Shown one piece after another: positions 10,422 to 19,393 of a stretch of DNA of 64,000 nt. Each line of letters begins with the position of its first letter. The stretch's first letter is position 1. Source of the DNA: DASQUK01 sp963813485 (GTDB lineage Bacteria > Actinomycetota > Acidimicrobiia > Acidimicrobiales > VFJN01). A model generated the notes under the pieces. The model searched no databases. It was not told the DNA's origin and saw nothing but the letters and a program-made list of their open reading frames with translations. The stretch is from positions 1 to 64,000 of the forward strand of contig CAWEZE010000018.1 in the NCBI GenBank assembly GCA_963813485.1, written 5' to 3'. The translations under genes were made by a program, and so were the position numbers.

Positions 10422-11564
10422 TCATGCGACGCCCAGCTCTCGATCGAGAACGAGCATCGCCGCGCCGAGGAGGACGTCGTCCTCCCCGAGCGAGCTGAGC
10501 CGGATGTCGACGTTGTCGCCGACCGCCGGCATGGTCCGTTCACGGATGGCGTCGAGGGCCGCCGCCCGGAACGATTCGTCGAGAACGTCGAGGGGGCCCG
10601 AGAGCACGATCTCCCGCAGGTTGAGGGCGCTGACGACGGGAGCGAGCGCCTCGCCGAGCCGCCGCCCTCCGGCCTGCCGCTCACGATCGTTGCCGCGGCG
10701 CAGGCGGGGGGCCGCCACCGCGGTCTCGAGGCAGCCGATGCGGCCACAGGCGCAGGTCGCGCCGTCGGGGTCGACCACCACGTGGCCGATCTCGCCGGCC
10801 GCGAAGCGGTCGCCGACCACGAGGTGGCCGTCGAGCACCAGGCCGGCGCCGACACCGTGTCCGATCTTGACGAGGAAAAGGCTGCGCTCGCCGGGCCCGC
10901 CCAGCCCGAGCTCGCCGAGCGCGGCGGCGTTGGCGTCGTTGGCAACGTGGACGGGGACGTCCAGCGCATGCGCCAGGCGGGCGGACAGGTCGACCCCGTG
11001 CCAGCCGAGGTTGGGGGCCTCGAGGACGATGCCGGCGGGATCGACAACTCCCGGGCTGCCAACGCCGACCCCCAGGAGGGGACGTGCGGCGGCGCCGGCA
11101 AGGTCGACGCACAGCTCCGTCGCCAGCTCCAGGGCGGCGTCGGCCCGCCGGCCGTCCCGCGGCGCCGTCCGGCGGTCGAGGACCTTGCCGCCGAGGTCGA
11201 CGAGTGCGGCGCGGAAGCGGGCATCGTCGCTGAGGTCGAGCGTGACGGTCAGGCGGGCGTCGGGGACCAGGCCCAGCAGGGTCGCCGGCTTGCCTACGCC
11301 CTGGTCCGACCGGGTCCCGAGCTCCTCCACGAGGCCCTCGGCCAGCAACTCGGCTGCCAGCTCGGAGGTGGCGGCCCGGGTGAGGTGGGTGGAGCGGGCG
11401 AGGTCGGCGCGGCTGAGGGGCCCGGAGCGGAAGATGGTGCGGAGGACGAGCGAGCGGTTGTGTCGCCGGGTGTCGCCCGGGACGGCCTTGCGCCGCGGTG
11501 CCCCCCGTCGCGCGAACGGGGAGTCGCCGCCGGGGGCCGGGGCTGTCGGGGTCCCGTTCGCCAT
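10422..11564 (-). CDS. ROK-family transcriptional repressor (NagC/XylR-like)
   Basis: Likely repressor of the operon it heads, released by GlcNAc or GlcNAc-6-phosphate. A winged helix-turn-helix occupies about residues 33-85 (RRHNRSLVLRTIFRSG, then SRADLARSTHLTRAATSELA). The ROK sugar domain follows, with the zinc motif GEIGH (258-262) and CACGRIGC (271-278). The presence of the DNA-binding domain separates it from the ROK kinase in the same operon. The ATG start sits inside an AT-rich inverted repeat, which suggests autorepression. Confidence 0.92.
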   Translation of the reverse strand: MANGTPTAPAPGGDSPFARRGAPRRKAVPGDTRRHNRSLVLRTIFRSGPLSRADLARSTHLTRAATSELAAELLAEGLVEELGTRSDQGVGKPATLLGLVPDARLTVTLDLSDDARFRAALVDLGGKVLDRRTAPRDGRRADAALELATELCVDLAGAAARPLLGVGVGSPGVVDPAGIVLEAPNLGWHGVDLSARLAHALDVPVHVANDANAAALGELGLGGPGERSLFLVKIGHGVGAGLVLDGHLVVGDRFAAGEIGHVVVDPDGATCACGRIGCLETAVAAPRLRRGNDRERQAGGRRLGEALAPVVSALNLREIVLSGPLDVLDESFRAAALDAIRERTMPAVGDNVDIRLSSLGEDDVLLGAAMLVLDRELGVA

Positions 11565-11566
11565 AA

Positions 11567-11591
11567 TTTGTTTGTGTAGTATCCAAACTAA
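11567..11591. promoter_or_regulatory. Candidate ROK operator (inverted repeat)
   Basis: TTTGTTTG, then 9 bases, then CAAACTAA: arms match at 7 of 8 positions. This AT-rich island stands out in GC-rich surroundings. It begins 3 bases upstream of the repressor start codon and lies about 105 bases before larB on the other strand. The TTTG...CAAA shape resembles operators reported for ROK repressors. Binding by the neighbouring repressor is inferred. Confidence 0.55.
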
Positions 11592-11694
11592 CTACGTGTC
11601 AACCGTCACGTCGCAGAATCTGTGGCGGCACCGCCCGGGCCGGGCGAGCCGTAAGGGTTCGCCCTCGTCGCCGGCGCGGGAGCATGCTGGTCAC

Positions 11695-12432
11695 GTGGAC
11701 GAAGCCGCCCTGCGCCGCCTACTCGACGCCGTCCAGGTCGGCGCCGTCACCACCGAGGACGCCCTCGAACGCTTGCGACGCCTTCCGTTCGCCGACCTGG
11801 GGTTCGCTCGCGTCGACCACCACCGGACGTTGCGCCAGGGCATGGCCGAGGCGGTCTACGGTCCCGGGAAGACTCCGGAGCAGTGCGCCGCCATCGTCGA
11901 GGAGTTGCTCAGCGCTCCGGGTGACGACCCCGTGTTGCTCACGCGCGCCGACGATGCCCAGGCCGCGGCCGCCCTCGAGCGCAACCCGGGTGGCGAACGC
12001 ACCGGCACCACCCTGTGCTGGCGGCCCGCCGCCCAGCGCCCAGAGCGGGTCGTGGTGTGCACCGCTGGCACCGCCGACCTGCCCGTCGCCGACGAGTGCG
12101 CGGTCACGCTCGCCGCCCATGGGTTCCAACCGGCCCGCCTGACCGACGTGGGCGTCGCCGGGGTCCACCGGCTGCTGGCGTCGGCCGACGAGATCGCCGA
12201 CGCCGACGCCGTCGTGGTCGTCGCCGGCATGGAGGGGGCGCTGGCCAGCCTCGTCGGGGGCATCACCCCAGCGCCCGTGGTTGCCGTGCCCACCAGCGCC
12301 GGCTACGGGGCGAGCTTCGGTGGGATCACCGCGCTGCTGGCAATGCTCTCGTCCTGCGCCGCCGGGCTCACGGTTGTCGGCATCGACAACGGCTTCGGCG
12401 CCGCGTGCGCCGTCCTCCGGATGCTCAAATGA
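11695..12432 (+). CDS. larB: Nickel-pincer cofactor biosynthesis protein LarB
   Basis: LarB carboxylates the pyridinium ring of nicotinic acid adenine dinucleotide and releases AMP, the first step to the nickel-pincer nucleotide of lactate racemase-type enzymes. The 245-aa product has the family layout: a helical N-terminus, GGERTGTTLCW around residues 100-110, and a C-terminal PurE-like fold with VPTSAGYGASFGG. The GTG at 11695 matches where family similarity begins. larC follows on the same strand after 64 bases. larE and a LarA-type racemase are not in this window. It is divergent from the ROK repressor. Confidence 0.9.
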   Translation: MDEAALRRLLDAVQVGAVTTEDALERLRRLPFADLGFARVDHHRTLRQGMAEAVYGPGKTPEQCAAIVEELLSAPGDDPVLLTRADDAQAAAALERNPGGERTGTTLCWRPAAQRPERVVVCTAGTADLPVADECAVTLAAHGFQPARLTDVGVAGVHRLLASADEIADADAVVVVAGMEGALASLVGGITPAPVVAVPTSAGYGASFGGITALLAMLSSCAAGLTVVGIDNGFGAACAVLRMLK

Positions 12433-12496
12433 GCCGGCTACGCCCGTCCTTCGCCGCCGGGCCGCTCGGGCCCAGGGGCCGAGTCGAGGACTTGTC

Positions 12497-13754
12497 GTGA
12501 CCGGGCCGCGCACCGTCGCCTGGTTCCACTGCTTCTCGGGGATCGCGGGCGACATGGCGCTGGGATCGCTGCTCGACGCCGGGGCCGACCTCGACGAGGT
12601 GCGGAACCTGCTCGGCGCGTCTGCCGGTCGACGGCTGGCGGCTCGAGGCCGAGCCCGTGCTCCGCGGCGGCATCGCCGCCACCAAGGCGCACGTTCACGT
12701 CGTCGAGTCGGCGGTCGTGCGCACCGCATCGCACATCACCGGGATGGTCGAGGAGGCCCGACTGCCAGAACGGGTCGCCCGGCGGGCTCTGGGCGCGTTC
12801 CGGGCGCTGGCCGACGTCGAGGGGCAACTGCACCGGCGTCCGCCCGAGCAGGTCCACTTCCATGAGGTGGGGGGGCTCGATGCCATCGTCGACGTGGTCG
12901 GCACCGCCGCCGCGCTCGAGGTCCTGGGCGTCGACGCCGTCCATGCCAGCCCGGTGGCGACGGGCACCGGGATGATCCGTTCCGCTCACGGGCTGCTTCC
13001 CAATCCCGCCCCGGCGGTGGTCGCATTGTTGCGGGGCGCACCCACCCATGGGGTCGACGTCCCGGTCGAGCTCACCACCCCGACGGGTGCGGCAATCCTG
13101 GCCGCCACGGTCGTGTCGTGGGGACCGCTGCCCGCCATGCGCATCGCCGCCACTGGGTTCGGTGCCGGCTCGCGGGAGATGGACGGGCGTCCCAACGTCG
13201 TCCAGGTCGTCGTCGGCGGGGCGGTCGCCGATGCCGAGCTCGCCGATGGCGTCGGCACGCACGGACGGGCACCGGGCCAGCCGGTGGTGCTGCTCGAGAC
13301 CAACGTCGACGACGCCAGCGGCGAGGTGTTGGCCCACGCCATCGGTGCGCTGCTCGAGGCCGGGGCCCACGACGCCTGGGTGACACCGATCGTGATGAAG
13401 AAGGGGCGGCCCGCCCACACCGTCAGCGCGCTCGCCGATCCGGCGCTGGCCGAACAGGTGGCGGGGGTGCTCATGACGGAGACGGGCACCCTCGGGCTGC
13501 GGGGCACGACGCTCGACCGCTGGCCCTCGGCCAGGACGATCGACACGGTGAACGTCGACGGCCTGCCGGTCCGCGTCAAGGTCAGCCCCGGCCGGGTCAA
13601 GGTCGAGCACGACGACGCGGCTCGAGTCGCCCAGCTGCGCGGCCGGCCGTTGCGGGAGGTGCTGTCCCTGGCCGAGAGCGAGGCCCGCCGCCAGGGAGCC
13701 GACCCGTCACGACCGGAGGGCGCCGGCAACGGCGACGGCGGCGAGCCGGCCTGA
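12497..13754 (+). CDS. larC: Nickel insertion protein LarC, reading frame interrupted near 12620
   Basis: LarC inserts nickel into the pincer nucleotide by a CTP-dependent reaction. Family-like sequence begins at the GTG at 12497 (WFHCFSGIAGDMALG) and runs to about 12619. It then continues one base further on as LPVDGWRLEAEPVLRGG, through VHFHEVGGLDAIVDVVG, to the stop at 13754. One extra base, most simply the T at 12620, explains the shift; removing it gives a continuous protein of about 418 aa. Lactobacillus plantarum makes LarC by programmed frameshifting between two frames, but at a different place. Error, decay and recoding are all possible. The 3' end overlaps the convergent MFS gene by 48 bases. 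Confidence 0.85.
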
Positions 13755-15260
13755 GCCCGACGGCCGGCGACCCAGCCGAGTCGACGCCGCGCCTGTGGCG
13801 CTACGCCGCCTCCTCGCCCGCGGACAGCCGGAGGAGGTATGGATCGGTGTGCCCTCCGCTCCGCAGAAGTACACCGGCCCGGGCACCGCTACCGCCTCGC
13901 GTTCGGGGACCCGCTCGGGGTTTCGCACCGTCGTCCATGCGACCAGGCCCCCGGCCGCCGCCAGCACCGACGTGATCAGCATCGCGGTTCGGAAGCCGTC
14001 GGAGAACGTCTCGGGCCGCAGGAAGTCGTCGCCCGTCAGGCCGACCGCCACCGGCAGCACCGCCACGGCCGCCAACTGGGCGGCGCGGGACACCGTGGTA
14101 TTCACGCCCGACGCCACGCCGGCGTGGCGGTCGTCCACGGCGCCCAGGGCCGTGGAGGTCAGCGGCGCCACCGTCGTGGCCAGCCCCAGGCCCATGACGA
14201 TCACGGGGGGCAGCACGTGAGTCCAGTAGCTGACGCCCGCCTCGATCCCCGTCATGAGCAGCATCCCGAGGGCGACCAAAAGCGGGCCCACCGTCATCTG
14301 CAGCCGGGGGCCGATGCGGGCGGCGAGTGCCCCCGAGCGGGCGGACAACGCCAGCATCAGCCCCGTGATCGGCAGCGTCGCCGCCCCGGCCTCGAGCGCC
14401 GAGTAGCCGAGCACCTGCTGCAGTTGGATGGTGAGCAGGAAGAACACCCCGCCCAGCGCCGCGTACACGGCCGCGGTCACAAAGTTCGCGGCCCGGAACT
14501 GCGCGGATCTGAAGATGCCCAGCGGCAGCATCGGGTGGCGGCTGCGGGATTCGACCACCACGAAGGCTGCCATCGCCACGACGCCGGCAGTGAGCGTGAA
14601 CACCACGCTGGGCGCCCCCCAGCCGCGGTCGCCTGCGCCGATGAGCCCCCAGCTCAGTGCACCGAGCGAGGCCGCCACCAGCAGGGCACCGTGCCAGTCG
14701 ATCCGGCGGTCGGCCCGGGGGTCGAACGATTCGGGCACGTGCCGGACGGTGATTGCGATCACCGCCGCCGACAGTGGCAGGTTGATGAGGAAGATCCAGC
14801 GCCAGGAGGCGGCGTCGACTAGGTAGCCGCCCACAAAGGGGCCCACGGCCGCGGCCACGCCCGACAGACCCGACCAGGCGCCGATGGCGCGCGGCCGGTC
14901 CCCTGGCCTGAAGCTGGCCTCGAGGATGGCCAGGCTCGCAGGCGTGAGCAGCGCGCCACCGATCCCCTGGGCCACGCGACCCAGCACCAGCGCCGCGTCG
15001 TTCGGTGCCAGCGCGCACGCCGCCGACGCCACCGCGAAGACGACGACGCCGATCTGGAACACCCGCTTTCGCCCGAACAGGTCGCCGAGAGACCCGCCCA
15101 GCAAGATCAGTGCCGACAGCGTCACCAGGTAGCCGTTGAGCACCCATTGCAGCCCGGCGACGCTGGTGTCGAGGTCCTCGCCGATGTGGGGCAACGCGAC
15201 GTTGACCACCGTCGAGTCAAGGAACGCGATGCCAGAGCCGAGCACCGTGGCGGCCAGCAC
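13707..15260 (-). CDS. MFS drug/solute exporter, DHA2 (EmrB/QacA) family, 14 membrane segments
   Basis: Proton-driven multidrug-type exporter of 517 aa. The first helix reads LAATVLGSGIAFLDSTVVNVALP, split by residue type into a typical DHA2 opening, and GDLFGRKR is the loop 2-3 motif. About 14 hydrophobic segments follow. The GTG at 15260 is the first standard start, yet ten family-like residues, LKFDSAQGRW, precede it in frame, beginning with a CTG at 15290. The true start may be that CTG, or a damaged ATG/GTG. The last 70 residues are Arg/Ser/Gly-rich, not hydrophobic, and overlap larC, so the 3' end may be misread. Confidence 0.85.
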   Translation of the reverse strand: MLAATVLGSGIAFLDSTVVNVALPHIGEDLDTSVAGLQWVLNGYLVTLSALILLGGSLGDLFGRKRVFQIGVVVFAVASAACALAPNDAALVLGRVAQGIGGALLTPASLAILEASFRPGDRPRAIGAWSGLSGVAAAVGPFVGGYLVDAASWRWIFLINLPLSAAVIAITVRHVPESFDPRADRRIDWHGALLVAASLGALSWGLIGAGDRGWGAPSVVFTLTAGVVAMAAFVVVESRSRHPMLPLGIFRSAQFRAANFVTAAVYAALGGVFFLLTIQLQQVLGYSALEAGAATLPITGLMLALSARSGALAARIGPRLQMTVGPLLVALGMLLMTGIEAGVSYWTHVLPPVIVMGLGLATTVAPLTSTALGAVDDRHAGVASGVNTTVSRAAQLAAVAVLPVAVGLTGDDFLRPETFSDGFRTAMLITSVLAAAGGLVAWTTVRNPERVPEREAVAVPGPVYFCGAEGTPIHTSSGCPRARRRRSATGAASTRLGRRPSGSGRLAAVAVAGALRS

Positions 15261-15328
15261 CCAGCGGCCCTGCGCGGAGTCGAACTTCAGGCCCGAGGTC
15301 GCCGACCGACTCGGGAGCGGTCAGGGCC

Positions 15329-15904
15329 CTACCCCGCCTCTCCCGATGCGAACCGCTCGAGCACGCGGCGGCCCAAGGTGGTGGCCCACTGCTCGGCCGG
15401 CGAAGCCCCGGGCGCCTCGATCAGCACGTAGAAGGCTCGCCCCGCCCCTCGCACGTACAACATCCCGTCCTGGTAGACGGCGGCGTCACCCAGGCCGGGC
15501 ACGACCTCGGCCGCCCCGAGCAGCGCCACCATCCACTCGTACCAGGTGACGGGATCGAACGGGGTGTCGGAATCGACCGCGTGTCCGGCATGGACCCCGA
15601 ACGACCACGAGCGCCGGTGGCCGTCCTCGGCGTCGAACCGCACGCCTAGGTCGTCGTCGGTGTAGGTGAGCGACGGGCCGCCCACGGGGACTCCCGTGAG
15701 GGCGACCACCTCGTCGTGGGTGATCAACGAGTACGGGTCCGGGGCGCCGAGCGCCATCGCCCGCCTGGCGATCTCCAGGTCATGCTCCTGGGGGACGACC
15801 GCGTGCACGCCGTGAATGGCAGCGGCGTCCTGGATGACGCCGTGCTCCTGGAGCTTGGCTCGCGCCGCCTCCGCGGCCTCCCTGAACCGTTCCGCAAACC
15901 CCAC
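15329..15904 (-). CDS. Hypothetical protein (191 aa)
   Basis: A soluble protein starting at a GTG, with a helical, Ala/Arg/Glu-rich N-terminus (about residues 1-45). A mixed alpha/beta region follows, with aromatic clusters (SLTYTDDDLGVRF, RRSWSFGVHAGH, TWYEWMVALLG). No signal peptide, membrane segment or recognised catalytic motif is visible. It lies 68 bases from the MFS start on the same strand and may share its transcript. Codon use matches neighbouring genes, so it is likely real; function unknown. Confidence 0.75.
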   Translation of the reverse strand: MGFAERFREAAEAARAKLQEHGVIQDAAAIHGVHAVVPQEHDLEIARRAMALGAPDPYSLITHDEVVALTGVPVGGPSLTYTDDDLGVRFDAEDGHRRSWSFGVHAGHAVDSDTPFDPVTWYEWMVALLGAAEVVPGLGDAAVYQDGMLYVRGAGRAFYVLIEAPGASPAEQWATTLGRRVLERFASGEAG

Positions 15905-15966
15905 GCGCCCGCCAGGATACGGCCCGGCATCCGGGAAATCTCACGTCAGGTGACGAAATGGCCCGC

Positions 15967-16692
15967 TCAGCGGACCCATCGACGCGCCGCGAGCGCGTGG
16001 TCAGCGAAATCGGCGAGCGAATCGGCGTGATGGTGGTCGCCGCGACACAGGCGAAGAGGATCGACGTGCACCGCGACCATGCCCACCGCCGACGCGCCAT
16101 CGGCGTCGTAGCAGCCGCTGTCGCCGACGTGGCAGATGCGTTCGGGTGCCAGGGCCAGGCCGGCGGCGGTCGTCAGGAACATCGCGGGATCGGGCTTGGC
16201 CACGCCCAGGACCCCGGAGTCCGTGATGTGCTCGACAGGGACGCCCGGACCGTCTCCGATCTGCACGACCCGACGACGGCGCATGCGTTCGGCCACCGTG
16301 CCGTCGGAGTTGCTGGTGACCGCCAATCGCAGGCCGGCAGCCGCCAGCCGGCGCCCGGCTGGGACCGCGCCGCGGATGCGCCGGCACCAGGTCGACGACA
16401 ACCCGAGCACGTTTGCGAGCGCGGCGGCGCCGGCTTGGAGCTGCGCGTTCGGGGCGCCGACCGCTCGTAGGAAGGCGCGTGCGTAATCATCGAACTCCTC
16501 GGGCCGTGGCCGGCGCCGGTCGACCTCGGCCATTGCCCGGTAGTGCCCGTCGAAGAACCGGGCCGGGTCGTGCCGCACGCCGGCCCGGGCCAAGGCCCGG
16601 CTCACCATCCGCCGGTCGGGCATGATCAGTACACCGCCGATGTCGAGGCTCACGGCATCGAACGGCGGGAGCGCAGCGCGGTCGTGGCGCAT
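15967..16692 (-). CDS. HAD-superfamily hydrolase
   Basis: Likely phosphatase acting on a small phosphorylated metabolite. The nucleophile motif is SLDIGGVLI (Asp 17). The second Asp of the classical pair is Gly, which is common in one HAD subgroup. VTSNSD is motif II, and motif III/IV reads VAKPDPAMF then CHVGDSGCYDADGA. The ATG at 16692 has GGGAGGG about 7 bases upstream and gives 241 aa. The longer upstream frame is Arg-rich and was not used. It is divergent from the MBL-fold gene at 16827. Confidence 0.85.
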   Translation of the reverse strand: MRHDRAALPPFDAVSLDIGGVLIMPDRRMVSRALARAGVRHDPARFFDGHYRAMAEVDRRRPRPEEFDDYARAFLRAVGAPNAQLQAGAAALANVLGLSSTWCRRIRGAVPAGRRLAAAGLRLAVTSNSDGTVAERMRRRRVVQIGDGPGVPVEHITDSGVLGVAKPDPAMFLTTAAGLALAPERICHVGDSGCYDADGASAVGMVAVHVDPLRLCRGDHHHADSLADFADHALAARRWVR

Positions 16693-16826
16693 CCGGCCAC
16701 CCTCCCGGCTGGCCCGTGGCGCCGGCAAGCCCGAGACTCGAGGCGGCCCGGTACGCTCTCGGGCCCGACCCCCCCGCCGCCGCCGCCGATGGCGTCGGTC
16801 TGCGACCGACCCGTACCTTTGTCGAT

Positions 16827-17549
16827 GTGAACGCACCGGACCGGCTCTATTTCCGCCAGCTGCTCTCGGGGCGCGACGTCGCCCGCAGCGATCCGGTGGC
16901 ACGGCAGATGGTCAACTTCGTCTACCTGGTGGGCGACCGCGAGACCGGCGAGGCGGCAGTCGTCGACGCCGCATACGACGTGCGGGGCATCCTCGACGTC
17001 GCCGCCGCGGACGGCATGAAGGTCACCGCGGCGCTGGTCACGCACTACCACCAGGACCACGTCGGTGGCGACATGATGGGCTACCGGATCAGCGGCGTTC
17101 GTGAGCTGCTCGCACTCAACCCGGTGCCGATCCATGTCCAGGGCGACGAGGCGGCCGGGGTCCAGCGGGTGACCGGGGCCGGCGAGACCGACCTGGTGCG
17201 CCACCGCAGCGGCGACGTCGTCGACATCGGCGCGATCGGCATCGAGCTGATCCACACGCCCGGGCACACTCCCGGAAGCCAGTGCTTCTTCGTGGACGGG
17301 CGGTACCTGGTGTCGGGCGACACCCTGTTCCTCGAGGGCTGTGGGCGCACCGACCTTCCCGGCGGCGACCCTGCCCAGCTGTACGACAGCCTCACGCAGA
17401 GGCTGGCCAAGGTCCCGGACGACACCGTGCTGTTCCCCGGCCACCTGTATTCCGCCGAGCCCTCGGCCACCATGGGCGAGACGCGGCAGTGGAACTACGT
17501 TTTCAAGCCCCGTTCCGAGGCCGAGTGGCTCGCCATGTTCGGCGGCTGA
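16827..17549 (+). CDS. MBL-fold metallo-hydrolase (glyoxalase II / persulfide dioxygenase-like)
   Basis: Metal-dependent hydrolase of 240 aa. THYHQDHVGG (72-81) is the HxHxDH metal site, HTPGHTPGSQC supplies the next His, GDTLF the bridging Asp, and FPGH the last His. The arrangement matches hydroxyacylglutathione hydrolase and ETHE1-like dioxygenases. The substrate is probably a low-molecular-weight thiol adduct, but that is family knowledge. The GTG at 16827 is the last start before the conserved region. Its neighbour is divergent and gives no clue to function. Confidence 0.87.
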   Translation: MNAPDRLYFRQLLSGRDVARSDPVARQMVNFVYLVGDRETGEAAVVDAAYDVRGILDVAAADGMKVTAALVTHYHQDHVGGDMMGYRISGVRELLALNPVPIHVQGDEAAGVQRVTGAGETDLVRHRSGDVVDIGAIGIELIHTPGHTPGSQCFFVDGRYLVSGDTLFLEGCGRTDLPGGDPAQLYDSLTQRLAKVPDDTVLFPGHLYSAEPSATMGETRQWNYVFKPRSEAEWLAMFGG

Positions 17550-17577
17550 GGTCAGGCACTGAGGTCGAGCGGGTCGG

Positions 17578-18153
17578 CTACAGGCGGGAGAGCACGGTCC
17601 GGCCCCGTGGCGACAGCCGGTAGCCCACGTCCAGGCTCTCCGTCAGGCCCAGCTGCTTCAGCTTGCGCACGTCGGTCTTGAACGGCTGCGTCTCCCGGCC
17701 CAGCGAGGCGGCGAGGTCGGCGGCCCGGACGGCCGGCTGCGCCGCGATCAAGCGCAGGACGGTCTCCGTCCAGGGACCGCGGCTGCTGGCCCGATCCAGG
17801 CGCGCCAGTCGGGCCCGGATGCTCGCCAGCTCGTCCTCGGGCAGTTCCGCATCCTCCCGCAGCGCCACCCGGGGGTCGGCGCCCGCGTGGTGGAAGGCAA
17901 TGCGGTAGAGGGTTCCGTCGGGGTGGCGATCCAGCTCCGCCAGCAGCTCGGCCCGGTCGCGGTAGCCGGCCCGGTGGGCCTCGTCCTCGGTGATGTCGCG
18001 GACTTCCACGACGTCGACCGCGTCGACGGCCAGCACCCCGGCGGGCGTGAGTTGGGTGCCGCCCACCTTCACGCCGGCCCGCCGCCAGCGACGGAACGCC
18101 AGCTCGACCGATCCGTCCGCCAGCCCGGACCAGAACCGCTGCGGGAACAGCAT
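17578..18153 (-). CDS. ASCH-domain (PUA-like) protein with C-terminal helical region
   Basis: The first 100 residues (MLFPQRFWSGLADGSVELAF, then RRAGVKVGGTQLTPAG and a DITEDEAHRAGYRDRAEL stretch) have the strand pattern and Arg/Lys/Gly positions of ASCH domains, a PUA-like fold proposed to bind RNA or nucleotides. Residues about 125-191 form a winged-helix-like tail (RAADLAASLG, TDVRKLKQLGL). Length is 191 aa from an ATG. It is convergent with the MBL gene, 28 bases away. A role in RNA or nucleotide handling is inference only. Confidence 0.72.
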   Translation of the reverse strand: MLFPQRFWSGLADGSVELAFRRWRRAGVKVGGTQLTPAGVLAVDAVDVVEVRDITEDEAHRAGYRDRAELLAELDRHPDGTLYRIAFHHAGADPRVALREDAELPEDELASIRARLARLDRASSRGPWTETVLRLIAAQPAVRAADLAASLGRETQPFKTDVRKLKQLGLTESLDVGYRLSPRGRTVLSRL

Positions 18154-18255
18154 CTCGGCACGCTACCGGCCACTCGTGAGCGCCGGCCTGCCCTGCTGAC
18201 CAAGCGTTTGATTGCGTAGCCTGCGCTCGACGGCACGAGTAGGGGGACGAGCGGG

Positions 18256-19386
18256 ATGCGCACCGAGATCTGCGAGCGACTGGGGATCGAGTTCCCGATC
18301 TTCGCCTTCAGCCATTGCCGAGACGTTGTGGCCGCCGTGACCAAGGCCGGCGGGATTGGGGTGCTGGGGGCCGTGGGCTTCGAGCCCGACCAGCTCGAGG
18401 TCGAGCTGGCGTGGCTCGACGAGCACGTGGGCGAGCGACCGTACGGCGTCGACATCGTCATCCCCAGCAAGTACGAGGGCATGGACCTCGACATGGGTGC
18501 CGAACAGCTCGAGGCGGAGCTGGCGAAGCACATCCCGCAGGAGCACCGCGACTTCGGTGCCAGGCTGCTTGCCGACCACGGCGTACCGGAGCTGCCCGCC
18601 GACCAGAAGCACCACGAGCTACTGGGCTGGACCACGGCCACGGCCGCGCCCCAGGTCGACGTCATCCTCCGCCACGACAAGGCGCGCCTGGTTGCCAACG
18701 CACTGGGCACGCCCCCGGCCGACGTTGTGGCCCAGATCCAGTCGTCGGACAGGCTGGTGGGAGCGCTCTGCGGGTCGGTCCGCCACGCCTTGAGCCATCG
18801 CGACGCGGGGCTCGACTTCGTCGTGTGCCAGGGCACCGAGGGCGGGGGGCATTGCGGCGAGGTGGCGTCGGTGGTGCTCTGGCCGCAGGTCATCGACGCC
18901 GTCGGCCCGCTGCCGGTGCTGGCGGCCGGCGGCATCGCCAACGGGCGGCAGGTGGCTGCGGCGATGGCGATGGGCGCCGCCGGCGTATGGACAGGCTCTC
19001 TGTGGCTGACCGTCGAGGAGGCCGACGTGCCCCGCGAGCAGATGCAGAGCTATCTGGACGCCAGCAGCCACGACACAGTCCGGTCGCGTTCGTTCACCGG
19101 CAAGCCGTGCCGCATGCTGCGGAACGACTGGACCGACGCCTGGGAGGGCCCTGACTCCCCGGGACCGCTGCCCATGCCCCTGCAGATGATGGTGGCGCTG
19201 GACGCCGTCCAGCGGGGTCACAGCTACCCCGCCGCCGCCAAGGACGTGAACTTCAACCCGGTCGGCCAGGTGGTGGGGATGATGAACCGCGTCGAGCGGT
19301 CCGCCGACGTCGTTCAGCGACTGGTCGACGAGTACCTCGACGCCTGTGAACGGTTGACGAACCTCAACCAGCGGGCGCTGGCCTGA
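18256..19386 (+). CDS. Nitronate monooxygenase-like flavoprotein
   Basis: FMN-binding TIM-barrel protein of 376 aa from an ATG with GGGGGAC upstream. FCQGTEGGGHCGEV, read here as CQGTEGGGH, is the conserved barrel loop with the active-site His. VLAAGGIANGRQ and MGAAGVWTGS are the FMN phosphate-binding strands typical of NMO and 2-nitropropane dioxygenase proteins. The N-terminal region (FPIFAFSHCRDVVAAVTKAGG) also fits. Between residues about 60 and 160 the sequence is charged and less typical, so it is a divergent subgroup and the true substrate may not be a nitronate. It ends 7 bases from the convergent PH-domain gene. Confidence 0.85.
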   Translation: MRTEICERLGIEFPIFAFSHCRDVVAAVTKAGGIGVLGAVGFEPDQLEVELAWLDEHVGERPYGVDIVIPSKYEGMDLDMGAEQLEAELAKHIPQEHRDFGARLLADHGVPELPADQKHHELLGWTTATAAPQVDVILRHDKARLVANALGTPPADVVAQIQSSDRLVGALCGSVRHALSHRDAGLDFVVCQGTEGGGHCGEVASVVLWPQVIDAVGPLPVLAAGGIANGRQVAAAMAMGAAGVWTGSLWLTVEEADVPREQMQSYLDASSHDTVRSRSFTGKPCRMLRNDWTDAWEGPDSPGPLPMPLQMMVALDAVQRGHSYPAAAKDVNFNPVGQVVGMMNRVERSADVVQRLVDEYLDACERLTNLNQRALA

Positions 19387-19393
19387 CTGCCGT

